55,627 bases of DNA from Ruminococcus flavefaciens (GCA_002309635.1 DBXO01000046.1:27916-83542); one strand, 5' to 3'; counted from the first letter of the stretch, positions 16,623-24,788 are shown. Made by a program: numbers and translations. Notes: a model not told the origin generated them from the letters alone.

Positions 16623-17330
16623 GTGAACATTGCCATATGCGATGACGAACCGCGGTACATAGCCAAGGTAAGAGAGGAGCTTTGCTCGCTCCAGTCGTAT
16701 GAAAATGAGTTCGCTTTTGAAGAATTCAGCAGCGGCAAGGAGCTGCTCGAGGATTTCCATAAGGGCAAATATGACATCATAGTTCTCGATATCGAGATGA
16801 ATGGCATGACAGGCCTTGAGGCTGCCGAGTATCTGAGAGATATCGACGACAAGGTAATAATAATTTTTTTAACGGGATATGAAAAGTTTGCGTGTCAGGG
16901 CTACGCTGTCCGAGCGTTCAGGTATATACTGAAAAATCAGCCCGGATCGGTATATATGAAGCAGCTTGAGGACGCTGTACGTGAATGCTACCGGAATACG
17001 CGGTATATCATCGCCTCCGACGGCGATAAGGAGGAAAAGCTCTCCACGGACGACGTATTCTTTATAGAGGTCTTTTCGCACAAGCTGCTCATTCATGCAA
17101 AAAACGGAGACTATTTCACAAAAGGTACGCTTTCGGAATGCGAAAAGCAGCTTGCGGACCTTATGTTTGTAAGACTCGATAAAAGTACACTCGTAAATAT
17201 AGCGAATATCGACTATATCCGAAAAAACGAGGTGATACTTACAAACGGTACGACCCTGTTCGCAAGCCGGAACCATATCAAGAACATAAAACAGTGTTTT
17301 ATGGAATACAGCAGAAGCAGGTGGAGCTGA
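16623..17330 (+). CDS. LytTR-family response regulator (AgrA-like)
   Basis: The 235-residue protein starts at GTG 16623 behind CAGGGGGGA. Residues 1-115 are a receiver domain: acidic pocket CDDE near residue 6, phosphoacceptor Asp in IVLDIEMNG near residue 58, a Thr in FLTGY, and Lys in LKNQ. Residues about 135-235 are a LytTR DNA-binding domain (VFFIEVFSHKLLIHAKNG, FVRLDKSTLVNIANIDYI), which binds pairs of short direct repeats about two helical turns apart. Its stop overlaps the kinase start by one base (TGATG), so the two are translationally coupled. It probably activates the agrB promoter at 18700, where such repeats exist. Confidence 0.9.
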   Translation: MNIAICDDEPRYIAKVREELCSLQSYENEFAFEEFSSGKELLEDFHKGKYDIIVLDIEMNGMTGLEAAEYLRDIDDKVIIIFLTGYEKFACQGYAVRAFRYILKNQPGSVYMKQLEDAVRECYRNTRYIIASDGDKEEKLSTDDVFFIEVFSHKLLIHAKNGDYFTKGTLSECEKQLADLMFVRLDKSTLVNIANIDYIRKNEVILTNGTTLFASRNHIKNIKQCFMEYSRSRWS

Positions 17331-18607
17331 TGATATATTCCGAAGTATTGATCGAGTCTGTTAATTCGCTTATTGAGGTGGGCATACTTATATTCTACCT
17401 GTACCATATCATGAAGAGTGAATGCAGGTACTCCCCTGCGTTCATGATGATACCTGCCGCTGCCATGTTTGTCATCATAGACACCATGACTCTTATGGAG
17501 ATGAATCCTTGGATAAAGCTGGGCATAACCTTTTCGTCCATGGCTGTGGTGGCTTTTATTATGTTCGAGACCAAGCTGCGGAATATCATTTTCTACTGCC
17601 TTATGTTCATTGTGGTCATACTGGCATCGGAGATACTTCCCATGGGAGCGCTCATGCTGCTGAACCTGGGCACTCCGCAGGCAAATCTCGATATGGGACT
17701 GGGACGGTATATAGGCATGGCCTGCTCAAAGCTTTTCTGCTTTTGGTTCGCAATGTACATTGCCGAGTACCTCAAGCCGAAGCAGAGGGAGATACCCTTC
17801 AAGAACTGGCTGCTTATCATATTCGTACCGCTGCTGAGCCTTATAACTCTCAACGGCATATTTGTTTCAAAGTCGCTGTCACCGCGCAATACGGTGGTAT
17901 ATCTGCTTTCCGTAACGGGAATACTGCTGCTGAATTTAGTGGTTTTCGACTTCTTCGACACCTATTCCAACACTATCAAGCTCCAGCTCATGGAACAGCG
18001 TCTGAAATCAGAGGAAGAGAACTATAAGCTTATCGAGGAGAAATATACCGAGATACGCCGCCTAAAGCATGATATCGGAAATCAGCTCTCGGCAGCGACC
18101 ATAATGTTCCGGCAGGGTGCGGAATCAAAGGCTATCGCTCATCTCGACAAGCTGTCATCATCGGTAAAAGCAGCAGGCGGAGTGTGCTATACGGGAATAT
18201 CTTCAATTGACGCTATTGTAAATATGAAATGGGACCGCTCGGTAATGCTGGGGCTCCCCTTTTCCTGCAAGGTGGTGTTTCCCGATAAAATGGAAATAGA
18301 CGAGCTGCCGCTCTGCCGTATAATCGCAAATCTTCTCGATAACGCCATTGAGGGGGCAGAGAACTGCACGTCTCAGGATAAGTTCGTGTATATTTCACTC
18401 ATTCAGAATAACAAAAAACTGCGTATCTGCGTTATGAATTCCTCCGACGAGGTGGACGCGGATCACCTTAAGACAAAAAAAAGAGGCTATGGTCACGGTA
18501 TCGGAGTAAGCAGCGTCAGGGAAGCCGTAAAACAGCTTGACGGTATCCTTTCCTTCAAGTGGGAAAAGGGTATATTTACTGCCGATATCATGATAGCATA
18601 TATATGA
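17330..18607 (+). CDS. GHKL-type sensor histidine kinase (AgrC-like)
   Basis: ATG 17330 overlaps the regulator stop. The 425-residue protein has six or seven hydrophobic segments in its first ~210 residues, the usual AgrC-type peptide-sensing region. A coiled segment then leads to the phosphorylation box RRLKHDIGNQL with His247. The ATP-binding GHKL domain has the N box ANLLDNAIEGAEN and the G box YGHGIGVSSVREAV. It should sense the cyclic peptide made from the AgrD below and phosphorylate the preceding LytTR regulator. Order, coupling and domain layout are all standard for agr systems. Confidence 0.9.
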   Translation: MIYSEVLIESVNSLIEVGILIFYLYHIMKSECRYSPAFMMIPAAAMFVIIDTMTLMEMNPWIKLGITFSSMAVVAFIMFETKLRNIIFYCLMFIVVILASEILPMGALMLLNLGTPQANLDMGLGRYIGMACSKLFCFWFAMYIAEYLKPKQREIPFKNWLLIIFVPLLSLITLNGIFVSKSLSPRNTVVYLLSVTGILLLNLVVFDFFDTYSNTIKLQLMEQRLKSEEENYKLIEEKYTEIRRLKHDIGNQLSAATIMFRQGAESKAIAHLDKLSSSVKAAGGVCYTGISSIDAIVNMKWDRSVMLGLPFSCKVVFPDKMEIDELPLCRIIANLLDNAIEGAENCTSQDKFVYISLIQNNKKLRICVMNSSDEVDADHLKTKKRGYGHGIGVSSVREAVKQLDGILSFKWEKGIFTADIMIAYI

Positions 18608-18662
18608 TATAATAATTGCACATTCCTTTACAAGTTGTTAACAAACAATGAACAAAATACCG

Positions 18663-18691
18663 CATTTCACGTCTAAAAAATACATTTCACG
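18663..18691 (+). promoter_or_regulatory. Paired LytTR-type direct repeats upstream of agrB
   Basis: CATTTCACG occurs twice, at 18663 and 18683, a 20-bp period (11-bp gap). The second copy ends 8 bp before a -35 element. This is the geometry used by AgrA/LytTR activators. Confidence 0.75.
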
Positions 18692-18699
18692 CATAGGTC

Positions 18700-18728
18700 T
18701 TGATTTGAACGCCCCGATAACTTATTAT
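18700..18728 (+). promoter_or_regulatory. Promoter of agrB-agrD
   Basis: TTGATT, 17-bp spacer, TATTAT. The weak -35 fits activator dependence on the adjacent repeats. Confidence 0.65.
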
Positions 18729-18736
18729 AAGAAGTA

Positions 18737-18804
18737 GTCTGTACCGTCTAATTACAGACCTCTGTCCACTTTTTATGTGGACACTCCGCTTATTGATCGC
18801 GGAG
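18737..18804 (+). other. Three consecutive hairpins in the agrB leader
   Basis: GTCTGTA/TACAGAC (18737-18759), TGTCCAC/GTGGACA (18763-18783) and CTCCGC/GCGGAG (18784-18804) follow one another within the predicted ~125-nt leader. They may fold the 5' end and affect stability or translation. Confidence 0.55.
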
Positions 18805-18861
18805 CTTCTTGACAGTCATCGGGTATCCCCCCACCAACCTGCTGACAAAGAAGGAGTATCC

Positions 18862-19446
18862 GTGATAGAAAAATTAGCAATGAAAACTGCGGTTTTCTTT
18901 TCAGATAATGATATCATCGATTCGGATGACATCGAGGCTTATGCCTTCGGACTGGAGATAATGTTCTCCACGCTCATTAATTTTGCAGTAGTTATAATCA
19001 TAGCAGCACTTACGGGCGAAATACCTGCGTTTACTTTTTTTACAGCCGCATTCATATCCCTTAGGCTCAACGCAGGAGGATTTCACGCAAAGACACATAA
19101 GGGCTGTGTTGTGATTCTTATTGCTGCGCTGTTCGTGTATGCGGCAGCCTTCAAGCTGCTCCCCGGCACGGCAAAAAACATTTCAGCGGTGGTATTCCTG
19201 ATCATATCCACTTTTACTACTTTCATGTTTGCACCCGTTGAGCATCAGAATAACCCTCTTTCCAACAAATCACGATTAAAACTCAGGAAAAGAGCCATTA
19301 TCATACAGCTTATATGGCTTTCACTCTGTGTATTATTATTTTTTTTACGTCCCGATTTTGCTTTCTATATAGCATCGGGAGTTTCGCTTTCGGCTGTCTC
19401 CATGATAGCTGAAAAAATAAGAATGTTACTGGTAAATAATGATTAA
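18862..19446 (+). CDS. agrB: AgrB-like peptide-processing membrane protease
   Basis: I start at GTG 18862 behind AAGGAG, giving 194 residues. The protein is mostly hydrophobic with about five or six membrane segments. The catalytic region RLNAGGFHAKTHKGC carries the His and Cys of the AgrB cysteine protease, seven residues apart as in S. aureus AgrB (His77, Cys84). AgrB cuts the AgrD C-terminus and closes the thiolactone ring. The next gene, 23 bp downstream, encodes a fitting AgrD. Family assignment is firm. Confidence 0.93.
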   Translation: MIEKLAMKTAVFFSDNDIIDSDDIEAYAFGLEIMFSTLINFAVVIIIAALTGEIPAFTFFTAAFISLRLNAGGFHAKTHKGCVVILIAALFVYAAAFKLLPGTAKNISAVVFLIISTFTTFMFAPVEHQNNPLSNKSRLKLRKRAIIIQLIWLSLCVLLFFLRPDFAFYIASGVSLSAVSMIAEKIRMLLVNND

Positions 19447-19469
19447 TTTTGGGAAGGACGGATATTATT

Positions 19470-19622
19470 ATGAGCTTGTTGAGATCATTTATGTCGAGAT
19501 ACGGAACAATAATCGCAGCTGCTGCATTTACGACAGGAAAGTATGCAGCCTCCAGAGCTTGCTGGTTCTGGTTCAATCAGCCCAAGGTACCCGAAAGCAT
19601 GAAAAAATACATAAATGAATGA
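19470..19622 (+). CDS. agrD: AgrD-like autoinducer precursor peptide (50 aa)
   Basis: ATG 19470 follows a GGGAAGGACG site. The peptide has an amphipathic N-terminal helix (MSLLRSFMSRYGTIIAAAAF), a core, then a charged tail. The only Cys, residue 31, begins CWFWF, directly followed by NQPKVPESMKK. In staphylococcal AgrD the ring (Cys plus four residues) is followed by (D/N)(E/Q)P.VP(E/K), so the predicted signal is a thiolactone ring of Cys-Trp-Phe-Trp-Phe with a short unknown N-terminal tail (perhaps from ...ASRA). It is co-transcribed with agrB and ends at a strong terminator. High confidence as precursor; exact tail length unknown. Confidence 0.92.
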   Translation: MSLLRSFMSRYGTIIAAAAFTTGKYAASRACWFWFNQPKVPESMKKYINE

Positions 19623-19648
19623 AAAAGGCGCGTATTCGCGCCTTTTTT
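19622..19648. terminator. Bidirectional terminator between agrD and the flavoprotein gene
   Basis: AAAAAGGCGCG-TATT-CGCGCCTTTTTT: a GC stem with A-run and T-run on the two sides, serving both convergent genes. Confidence 0.9.
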
Positions 19649-19650
19649 CA

Positions 19651-21324
19651 TTATAGCCTGCCGAGAGCGTGCTTTGCTGCTATCATTCCGAAGGTATAGC
19701 ATCTGCCAAGTGACAGACCTGTCTGGTGGAAGGGGTAATCCGCGCCGCCGTAGAACTGACCGCCTACATTTCCGGCGCAGTAGAGCCCCTCGATTGGCTT
19801 GCCGCTGCCGTCAAGCACCTGTCCGTTTTCGTTTGAGGTAACTCCCGTGACCTCGGCGGAAACACGTATATGTTTCCTTGCTCCCCAGAAAGGAGCTTTT
19901 TCTATTTTGTGCATATATTTTGCGGGCTTGCCGAAATCAGTATCGCAGCCCTTTTCGCAGAGATCGTTGTATCTGTCAACAGAGGCTTTCATCTTATCGT
20001 ATGGTATATCAAGTTCATGTGCGAGCTCCTCAAGCGTATCACATCTGTGGAGGTCTATGAGGTTCCTGAAAACGCCCTGCGGCTCCTCAACAGCTCCCGG
20101 TATGAACTTCTCCATAACTGTGGGCGGCACCATTCCAGCGACGAATTCATCGCTGCTCCAGTTTACGTAATTATTGTCGTATATAGCACAGTACCAGCCC
20201 TTGGAGCCGTTCCTGTGGTCGCTGTCAAGCATCGAGCCCTTGTATTTCGGCTGATATTTCAGCAGATTGCCCATATATACAAAGCCCGTGTATTCGTTGG
20301 TAAAGCGTTCACCGTCCATGTTGAGATAGAGGAAGGGCTCCTCAAACATGAGAGCGGAGTCGAAATCGTGCATCATTTTGGTATGTCCCAGATTTTCCAT
20401 TTTAGCGCCTGCGCTGATAGCGAGGATATGTCCGTCTCCTGTCTTGCCGAACTGCTTTTTGTCGAATTCGTCAATATCGGGACACCAGCGCTTGACCATC
20501 GACGGATTGTTTGTGTAGTCGCCTGTTGCCAGTATAACGGCTTTTGCGGCGTTGAACCGTATGTATTTGCCGCTGTGGTCCTTTCCTATGACGCCTGTGA
20601 CCTTTTTGCCGTCCATTACCAGCTTTACGGCGGGAGTCGAGTAATAGGCCTTCAGCTCAGGGTGAGCAGCCTGTACGTTATTGAGGACGTTCTGCAGGGC
20701 ATTGCCCACGTTGAGTGGTTTGGGACCTATCCACGGCGCAAAGAAGTAGCAGTGGTCGCTGCCGTAGTCGTAGCTGACACCGCGGTCCTGCCACAGACCT
20801 GTAAAATCGCCGCTTGTGCTCCTGAAAGCGCAGAGCCTGCCGCCGTCGTTGAGGAGCCTGGCGCTTTCCTTGTTGTTGTCTACCCTGCTGCCGTCTCCGT
20901 ATTCGGTCTCCTTTGTGAGGCCGGCGCGGTTGAGGAACCACATCATAGCCTCCTCGGAGTGTTCGGCATATGCGCGGAGCTGCTTTGTATCAGCTCTCCA
21001 GTCGCAGAGACTGTTTGTATGATGTATCCATTTAGCAATGCCTGCCTCGGTGGAGCGCGACTTTATTATAGCTGAGCCGCAGTTTCCCTGTGATACGACG
21101 TTTGGTTCCTTTTGAAGCAGAGCCACTCTTGCACCGAGCTCGGCTGCCCAGCACGCCGCAGGGACTCCCGCTGCGCCTGCGCCCACAACAACAATGTCGA
21201 AGTCCAGTATCTGTTCGGGAGCAATACCGCCCAACTCACAGCAGGAATCCATTATTTCCGCGCAGGTGAGGCCGTCGGGAGCTTTGTTGTTTTCAAGTTT
21301 TTTGATCTCGTTGCATTTTTCCAT
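19651..21324 (-). CDS. FAD-dependent fumarate-reductase-like flavoprotein
   Basis: The 557-residue protein starts at ATG 21324 behind AAAGGAC. Near residue 45 is the FAD-binding motif VVVGAGAAGVPAACWAAELG, with LLQKEP as the ribose-binding acidic step. AVILATGDYTNNP and the C-terminal GLYCAGNVGGQFYGGADYPFHQTG...GMIAAKHAL are typical of the FAD_binding_2 (fumarate reductase/succinate dehydrogenase flavoprotein) family. No FMN-binding domain, haem motif or signal peptide is present, so it is probably a cytoplasmic single-subunit reductase for an unsaturated acid or steroid-like substrate. No partner genes adjoin it. Family firm, substrate unknown. Confidence 0.85.
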   Translation of the reverse strand: MEKCNEIKKLENNKAPDGLTCAEIMDSCCELGGIAPEQILDFDIVVVGAGAAGVPAACWAAELGARVALLQKEPNVVSQGNCGSAIIKSRSTEAGIAKWIHHTNSLCDWRADTKQLRAYAEHSEEAMMWFLNRAGLTKETEYGDGSRVDNNKESARLLNDGGRLCAFRSTSGDFTGLWQDRGVSYDYGSDHCYFFAPWIGPKPLNVGNALQNVLNNVQAAHPELKAYYSTPAVKLVMDGKKVTGVIGKDHSGKYIRFNAAKAVILATGDYTNNPSMVKRWCPDIDEFDKKQFGKTGDGHILAISAGAKMENLGHTKMMHDFDSALMFEEPFLYLNMDGERFTNEYTGFVYMGNLLKYQPKYKGSMLDSDHRNGSKGWYCAIYDNNYVNWSSDEFVAGMVPPTVMEKFIPGAVEEPQGVFRNLIDLHRCDTLEELAHELDIPYDKMKASVDRYNDLCEKGCDTDFGKPAKYMHKIEKAPFWGARKHIRVSAEVTGVTSNENGQVLDGSGKPIEGLYCAGNVGGQFYGGADYPFHQTGLSLGRCYTFGMIAAKHALGRL

Positions 21325-21708
21325 TGCTAAAAAGTCCTTTCATAAAAATAATGACGATCCGCGTCGGTATATAAATATATTATAAGTCAATATAATTTTC
21401 TTGTCAAGGGCGGAAGCCTTTTCAAAACGTTAAAAATCAATATTTTTACGTAGTGAGAAAAAAGTAATATATGAAAAAATAATAAATATATATGGCTTGT
21501 CATTTATTGCTTTTTTTTGAACAGATATTGCTTTTTTTACTGTATAATCTTTACAAATATGTACAGATGGTGTATATTGTAGTTGAAAACGAATAATATA
21601 GAATGGGAAAAGGATGATTTTTTATTCCACTTCAACTAAAAAGGAGGACAGAAAAAACACAGACACAAAAGGAAAACAGGAAAAAATGTATAATGAGGAG
21701 TGATTATT
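21325..21708. other. AT-rich divergent intergenic region upstream of the xylanase
   Basis: A TATAAT at 21543 could serve the xylanase gene, though no -35 sits at ideal spacing (TTGAAC is 20 bp upstream). I see no repeats or structured RNA. Confidence 0.5.
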
Positions 21709-23892
21709 TTGAATTTCAAGAAGTTCAAACAAGCAGTCAGCTGTACAGTTTCTGCACTTATGATCGCATCAAGCATGCCGGCGGCACAGGCTGTAAACGC
21801 GGCTGACCAACAGACAAGAGGAAACATAGGCGGTTTCGATTACGAGATGTGGAACCAGAACGGACAGGGCAACGCTCAGATGAACCCCAGTGCAGGTTCG
21901 TTTACCTGCTCATGGAGCAACATCGAGAACTTCCTTGCACGTATGGGCAAGAACTTCGACAGCCAGAAGAAGAACTACAAGGCTTTCGGAAATATAGTTC
22001 TTACCTACGACGTTGAGTACACACCGAGAGGAAACTCTTATATGTGCGTGTACGGCTGGACAAGAAACCCTCTTATGGAATATTATATAGTTGAAGGCTG
22101 GGGCGACTGGAGACCACCCGGAAACGACGGTGAGAGAAAGGGCAACATTACCCTCAACGGCAATACATATGAAATTGCAAAGACTATGCGTTACAATCAG
22201 CCCTCTCTTGATGGTACAGCTACATTCCCTCAGTACTGGAGCATCAGAACAACAAGCGGTTCCGCAAACAATCAGACAAACTACATGAAGGGCACTATCG
22301 ACGTATCCAAGCACTTTGACGCATGGAGCCAGAAGGGCCTCGACATGTCAGGTACACTTTATGAGGTATCCCTTAATATCGAGGGTTACAGATCAAACGG
22401 TTCTGCTAACGTTAAGAGCGTAACAGTTACTACAGGTGCTTCCGATGACCAGATGGGTCAGGAGTCACAGGGCGGCGGAGACGCTGGCGGTGGTAACGTA
22501 GGCGGCGGTTTTGACTTCGGTGGTGGCCAGCAGTGGGGCGGCGGCCAGCAAGGCGGCGGCTTCGATATGGGCAACTTTGACTGGAGCCAGTTCCAGGGCG
22601 GCGGCCAGGGTGGCGGCTTCGACTTTGGCGGCGGTCAGCAGTGGGGCGGCGGCCAGCAGGGCGGCGGCTTCGATATGGGCAACTTTGACTGGAGCCAGTT
22701 CCAGGGCGGCGGCCAGGGTGGCGGCTTTGACTTCGGTGGCGGCCAGCAGCAGGGCGGCGGCTTCGATTTCGGCGGCCAGCAGCAAGGCGGCGGTCAGCAG
22801 CAGGACGGCAACGGCGGCGGTACCGCTGTTACCGATAAGGTAATAAAGATCATGCCCGCAGGCGACTCTATCACCAACGGTGACGGAGAGCAGGGCGGCT
22901 ACAGAAAGTACCTCTATGACGCTCTCACAAAGATGGGCTATAAGATAGACATGGTAGGTCCCAACGGCAGAAACAGCGCTTCTGCCAACGGTATAACCTA
23001 TGATGACAATCACGCAGGCTTCAGCGGCTATCAGATCAAGGAGATACCCGGCTGGGGACAGCAGCAGGGCGGCAAGGGCAGCTTGTACAACGAGCTCAAG
23101 AACAACAATGCCGTTAAGAGCGCACAGCCCGATATCATTCTTCTTATGATCGGTACAAACGACCTGACAGCTAACCGCTCAATGGACGCTTGTGCTTCCG
23201 ATCTCCGCGCTATGCTGGACTATATGCTGGCAGATATGCCGTCTGACGGTATGATCTTCCTCTGCTCGGTACCCGAGCATACAGCCTACGGCGGAAATAC
23301 TCAGAAGATAGGCAACTATAACAATACTGTAAAGCAGGTTGCTGAGGAGTATGCAGGCAAGGGCAAGAATGTCAAGTTTGCAGACGTTCACGGTTGTCTT
23401 GACGGCATGAACGATATCGGCAGCGACCAGCTCCACCCCAACGGCGGCGGCTATAAGAAGATAGGAAACTTCTTCGCAGGAGTTATCGACGAATATGAGA
23501 AGGCTTCCGCACCTGTAGTTACTACAACCACTACCACAACAACTACTACAACTACCACCACCACTACAACAACTACTACAACTACGACCACGACAACTAC
23601 CACAACACAGCCTGAGACTACCACTACCACAACAACTACAGCTCCTCCTGAGCTGACAGTTACCAAGGCCGGCGATGTTAACTGCGACGGCGGCGTGGAT
23701 ATGGCAGACGCAGTTCTCATCATGCAGTCTCTCGCCAACCCCAACAAATACGGCGTAGGCGGTACAGACGAGCGTGCACTTACAGAGCAGGGCAAGGTCA
23801 ACGCTGACGTTGATCAGAGCTCAAAGGGACTTACCTCGAATGACGCTCTTAAGATTCAGGAGTTCCTGCTCGGACTTATAAAAAGCTTTTAA
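21709..23892 (+). CDS. Cellulosomal GH11 xylanase - CE3-type acetyl esterase - dockerin
   Basis: I start at TTG 21709 because GAGGAG ends 8 bp before it; a GTG at 21700 overlaps that site. After a signal peptide (ends near residue 30, AVNA) comes a GH11 xylanase, residues about 38-245. Its nucleophile is Glu124 in NPLMEYYIVEGWG and its acid/base Glu225 in NIEGYRSNGSANV. A Gly/Gln-rich linker follows, then an SGNH/CE3-like esterase at about 375-600: GDSIT with Ser387, GTND, and DQLHPN with Asp573/His576. A Thr-only linker of about 40 residues leads to a C-terminal type I dockerin (GDVNCDGGVDMADAVLIM ... NADVDQSSKGLTSNDALKI). The enzyme should cut acetylated xylan and remove acetyl groups while docked on a scaffoldin. 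Very confident. Confidence 0.95.
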   Translation: MNFKKFKQAVSCTVSALMIASSMPAAQAVNAADQQTRGNIGGFDYEMWNQNGQGNAQMNPSAGSFTCSWSNIENFLARMGKNFDSQKKNYKAFGNIVLTYDVEYTPRGNSYMCVYGWTRNPLMEYYIVEGWGDWRPPGNDGERKGNITLNGNTYEIAKTMRYNQPSLDGTATFPQYWSIRTTSGSANNQTNYMKGTIDVSKHFDAWSQKGLDMSGTLYEVSLNIEGYRSNGSANVKSVTVTTGASDDQMGQESQGGGDAGGGNVGGGFDFGGGQQWGGGQQGGGFDMGNFDWSQFQGGGQGGGFDFGGGQQWGGGQQGGGFDMGNFDWSQFQGGGQGGGFDFGGGQQQGGGFDFGGQQQGGGQQQDGNGGGTAVTDKVIKIMPAGDSITNGDGEQGGYRKYLYDALTKMGYKIDMVGPNGRNSASANGITYDDNHAGFSGYQIKEIPGWGQQQGGKGSLYNELKNNNAVKSAQPDIILLMIGTNDLTANRSMDACASDLRAMLDYMLADMPSDGMIFLCSVPEHTAYGGNTQKIGNYNNTVKQVAEEYAGKGKNVKFADVHGCLDGMNDIGSDQLHPNGGGYKKIGNFFAGVIDEYEKASAPVVTTTTTTTTTTTTTTTTTTTTTTTTTTTTTQPETTTTTTTTAPPELTVTKAGDVNCDGGVDMADAVLIMQSLANPNKYGVGGTDERALTEQGKVNADVDQSSKGLTSNDALKIQEFLLGLIKSF
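22513..22740 (+). repeat. 108-bp tandem duplication in the Gly/Gln linker
   Basis: The block beginning GACTTCGGTGG recurs at 22513, 22621 and (partial) 22729, exactly 108 bp apart (36 codons). Each full unit contains the GFDMGNFDWSQFQ segment. Confidence 0.85.
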
Positions 23893-23915
23893 GACATAAT
23901 TTACCCTATTACCAG

Positions 23916-23952
23916 GACAAGGCCGGGATATATTCCCGGCCTTGTCTTTTTT
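23916..23952 (+). terminator. Terminator of the xylanase gene
   Basis: GACAAGGCCGGGA and its complement around a 5-nt loop, followed by a T-run. Confidence 0.92.
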
Positions 23953-23966
23953 TGTTGTAATCTGAA

Positions 23967-24665
23967 AACCCCCGGCTAGGCCGGGGGTTCAAAAGAGCTT
24001 AGAGCTATAAGTCTTGAAGGAAAAACTCCTTTTGATTATAATAGATTTGCGGCTACCAACTGCAAAGATAATCAAAAGGAGGTCATTACAAAGTGAATGA
24101 CAAATATAGTTTATCACATACAAAATGGAATTGCAAGTATCATATAGTATTTGCGCCGAAATATCGAAGGAAAGTATTTTATGGAGAAAAGCGATATGAA
24201 ATAGGGCAGATATTAAGGCAGTTATGTAACTGGTATGGAGCAAATCTGCTAGAAGCGGAAGCGTGTCCGGATCTCATACATATGTTGGTTGAGATACCAC
24301 CTAAAAATGCAGTATCATCATTTATGGGATATCTCAAAGGAAAAAGCAGTATAATGATATACAACAAATGGGGGAATATGAAGTATAAGTATCGAAACAG
24401 ATCATTTTGGTGTCGAGGATATTATGTTGATACAGCAGGAAAGAACACAGTAGCAATAGCAGATTATATCCGAAAACAATTAGAAGATGACAGAATAGCA
24501 GGTCAATTAACACTGGACAATACAAACCCGTATAGCGAGTAAGAAGTAAGAAATACGCAGAAGAACGTAGCCGCGTGCGTCCGTGTTGTTACGCCTTTTC
24601 AGGCGTGGCTTGTATTCTGAGCCCCTATGGGGCGTTTAAGGGAAAACCCCCGGCTTTGCCGGGGG
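23967..24665 (+). mobile_element. IS200/IS605-type single-gene insertion sequence
   Basis: A lone Y1-transposase gene is flanked by near-identical subterminal hairpins with GGGGG-rich stems: AACCCCCGGC-TAG-GCCGGGGGTT at 23967-23989 and CCCCCGGC-TTT-GCCGGGGG at 24647-24665. There are no terminal inverted repeats, as expected for this family. Exact cleavage ends could not be fixed. It lies between the xylanase terminator and the Ig-protein promoter and breaks no gene. Confidence 0.85.
24093..24542 (+). CDS. tnpA: IS200-family transposase TnpA, HUH motif altered (probably inactive)
   Basis: The frame starts at GTG 24093 behind AAAGGAGGT and encodes 149 residues, normal length for TnpA. TnpA cuts single-stranded element ends with one Tyr nucleophile and a metal held by the HUH histidines. 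The sequence YHIVFAPKYRRKVFYG and FWCRGYYVDTAGKNT are typical, and the catalytic Tyr in ADYIRKQ remains. The HUH stretch reads CPDLIHMLVEIPP, where CPDHIHML is expected. The CTC codon at 24273 differs from CAC by one base, so the first metal histidine is lost. No accessory tnpB gene is present. Likely an intact-looking but dead or trans-dependent copy. Confidence 0.9.
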   Translation: MNDKYSLSHTKWNCKYHIVFAPKYRRKVFYGEKRYEIGQILRQLCNWYGANLLEAEACPDLIHMLVEIPPKNAVSSFMGYLKGKSSIMIYNKWGNMKYKYRNRSFWCRGYYVDTAGKNTVAIADYIRKQLEDDRIAGQLTLDNTNPYSE

Positions 24666-24702
24666 ATGCTTATTTATTTCATAAAAACAGCTTTCCATGA
24701 TA

Positions 24703-24758
24703 GTGACAATACTCACTTGATAGGTGACATATGTCACTCAGAAAGTGACAAATGACAC
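24703..24758 (+). promoter_or_regulatory. Three GTGACA direct repeats at exact 21-bp period
   Basis: GTGACA occurs at 24703, 24724 and 24745, all on one helix face. The middle copy is part of a perfect 14-bp palindrome (GTGACATATGTCAC), and another TGACAC follows at 24753. This is a candidate activator operator for the Ig-repeat protein gene. Confidence 0.6.
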
Positions 24759-24759
24759 G

Positions 24760-24788
24760 TTCCCAAAGGAAAAAATATGTGATATCAT
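24760..24788 (+). promoter_or_regulatory. Possible weak promoter of the Ig-repeat protein gene
   Basis: TTCCCA, 17-bp spacer, TATCAT, just right of the 21-bp repeats. Confidence 0.4.

Noticed and set aside
19870..21075. 401-codon plus-strand frame across the flavoprotein gene
   Set aside because: It is antisense to a well-supported FAD enzyme, lacks a ribosome site and has no recognisable domain.
22465..23013. Ala-rich minus-strand frame
   Set aside because: Complement of the Gly/Gln linker; no ribosome site.
23451..23801. Minus-strand frame with a long Val run
   Set aside because: It is the complement of the Thr-rich linker and dockerin; composition is a by-product of ACN repeats.
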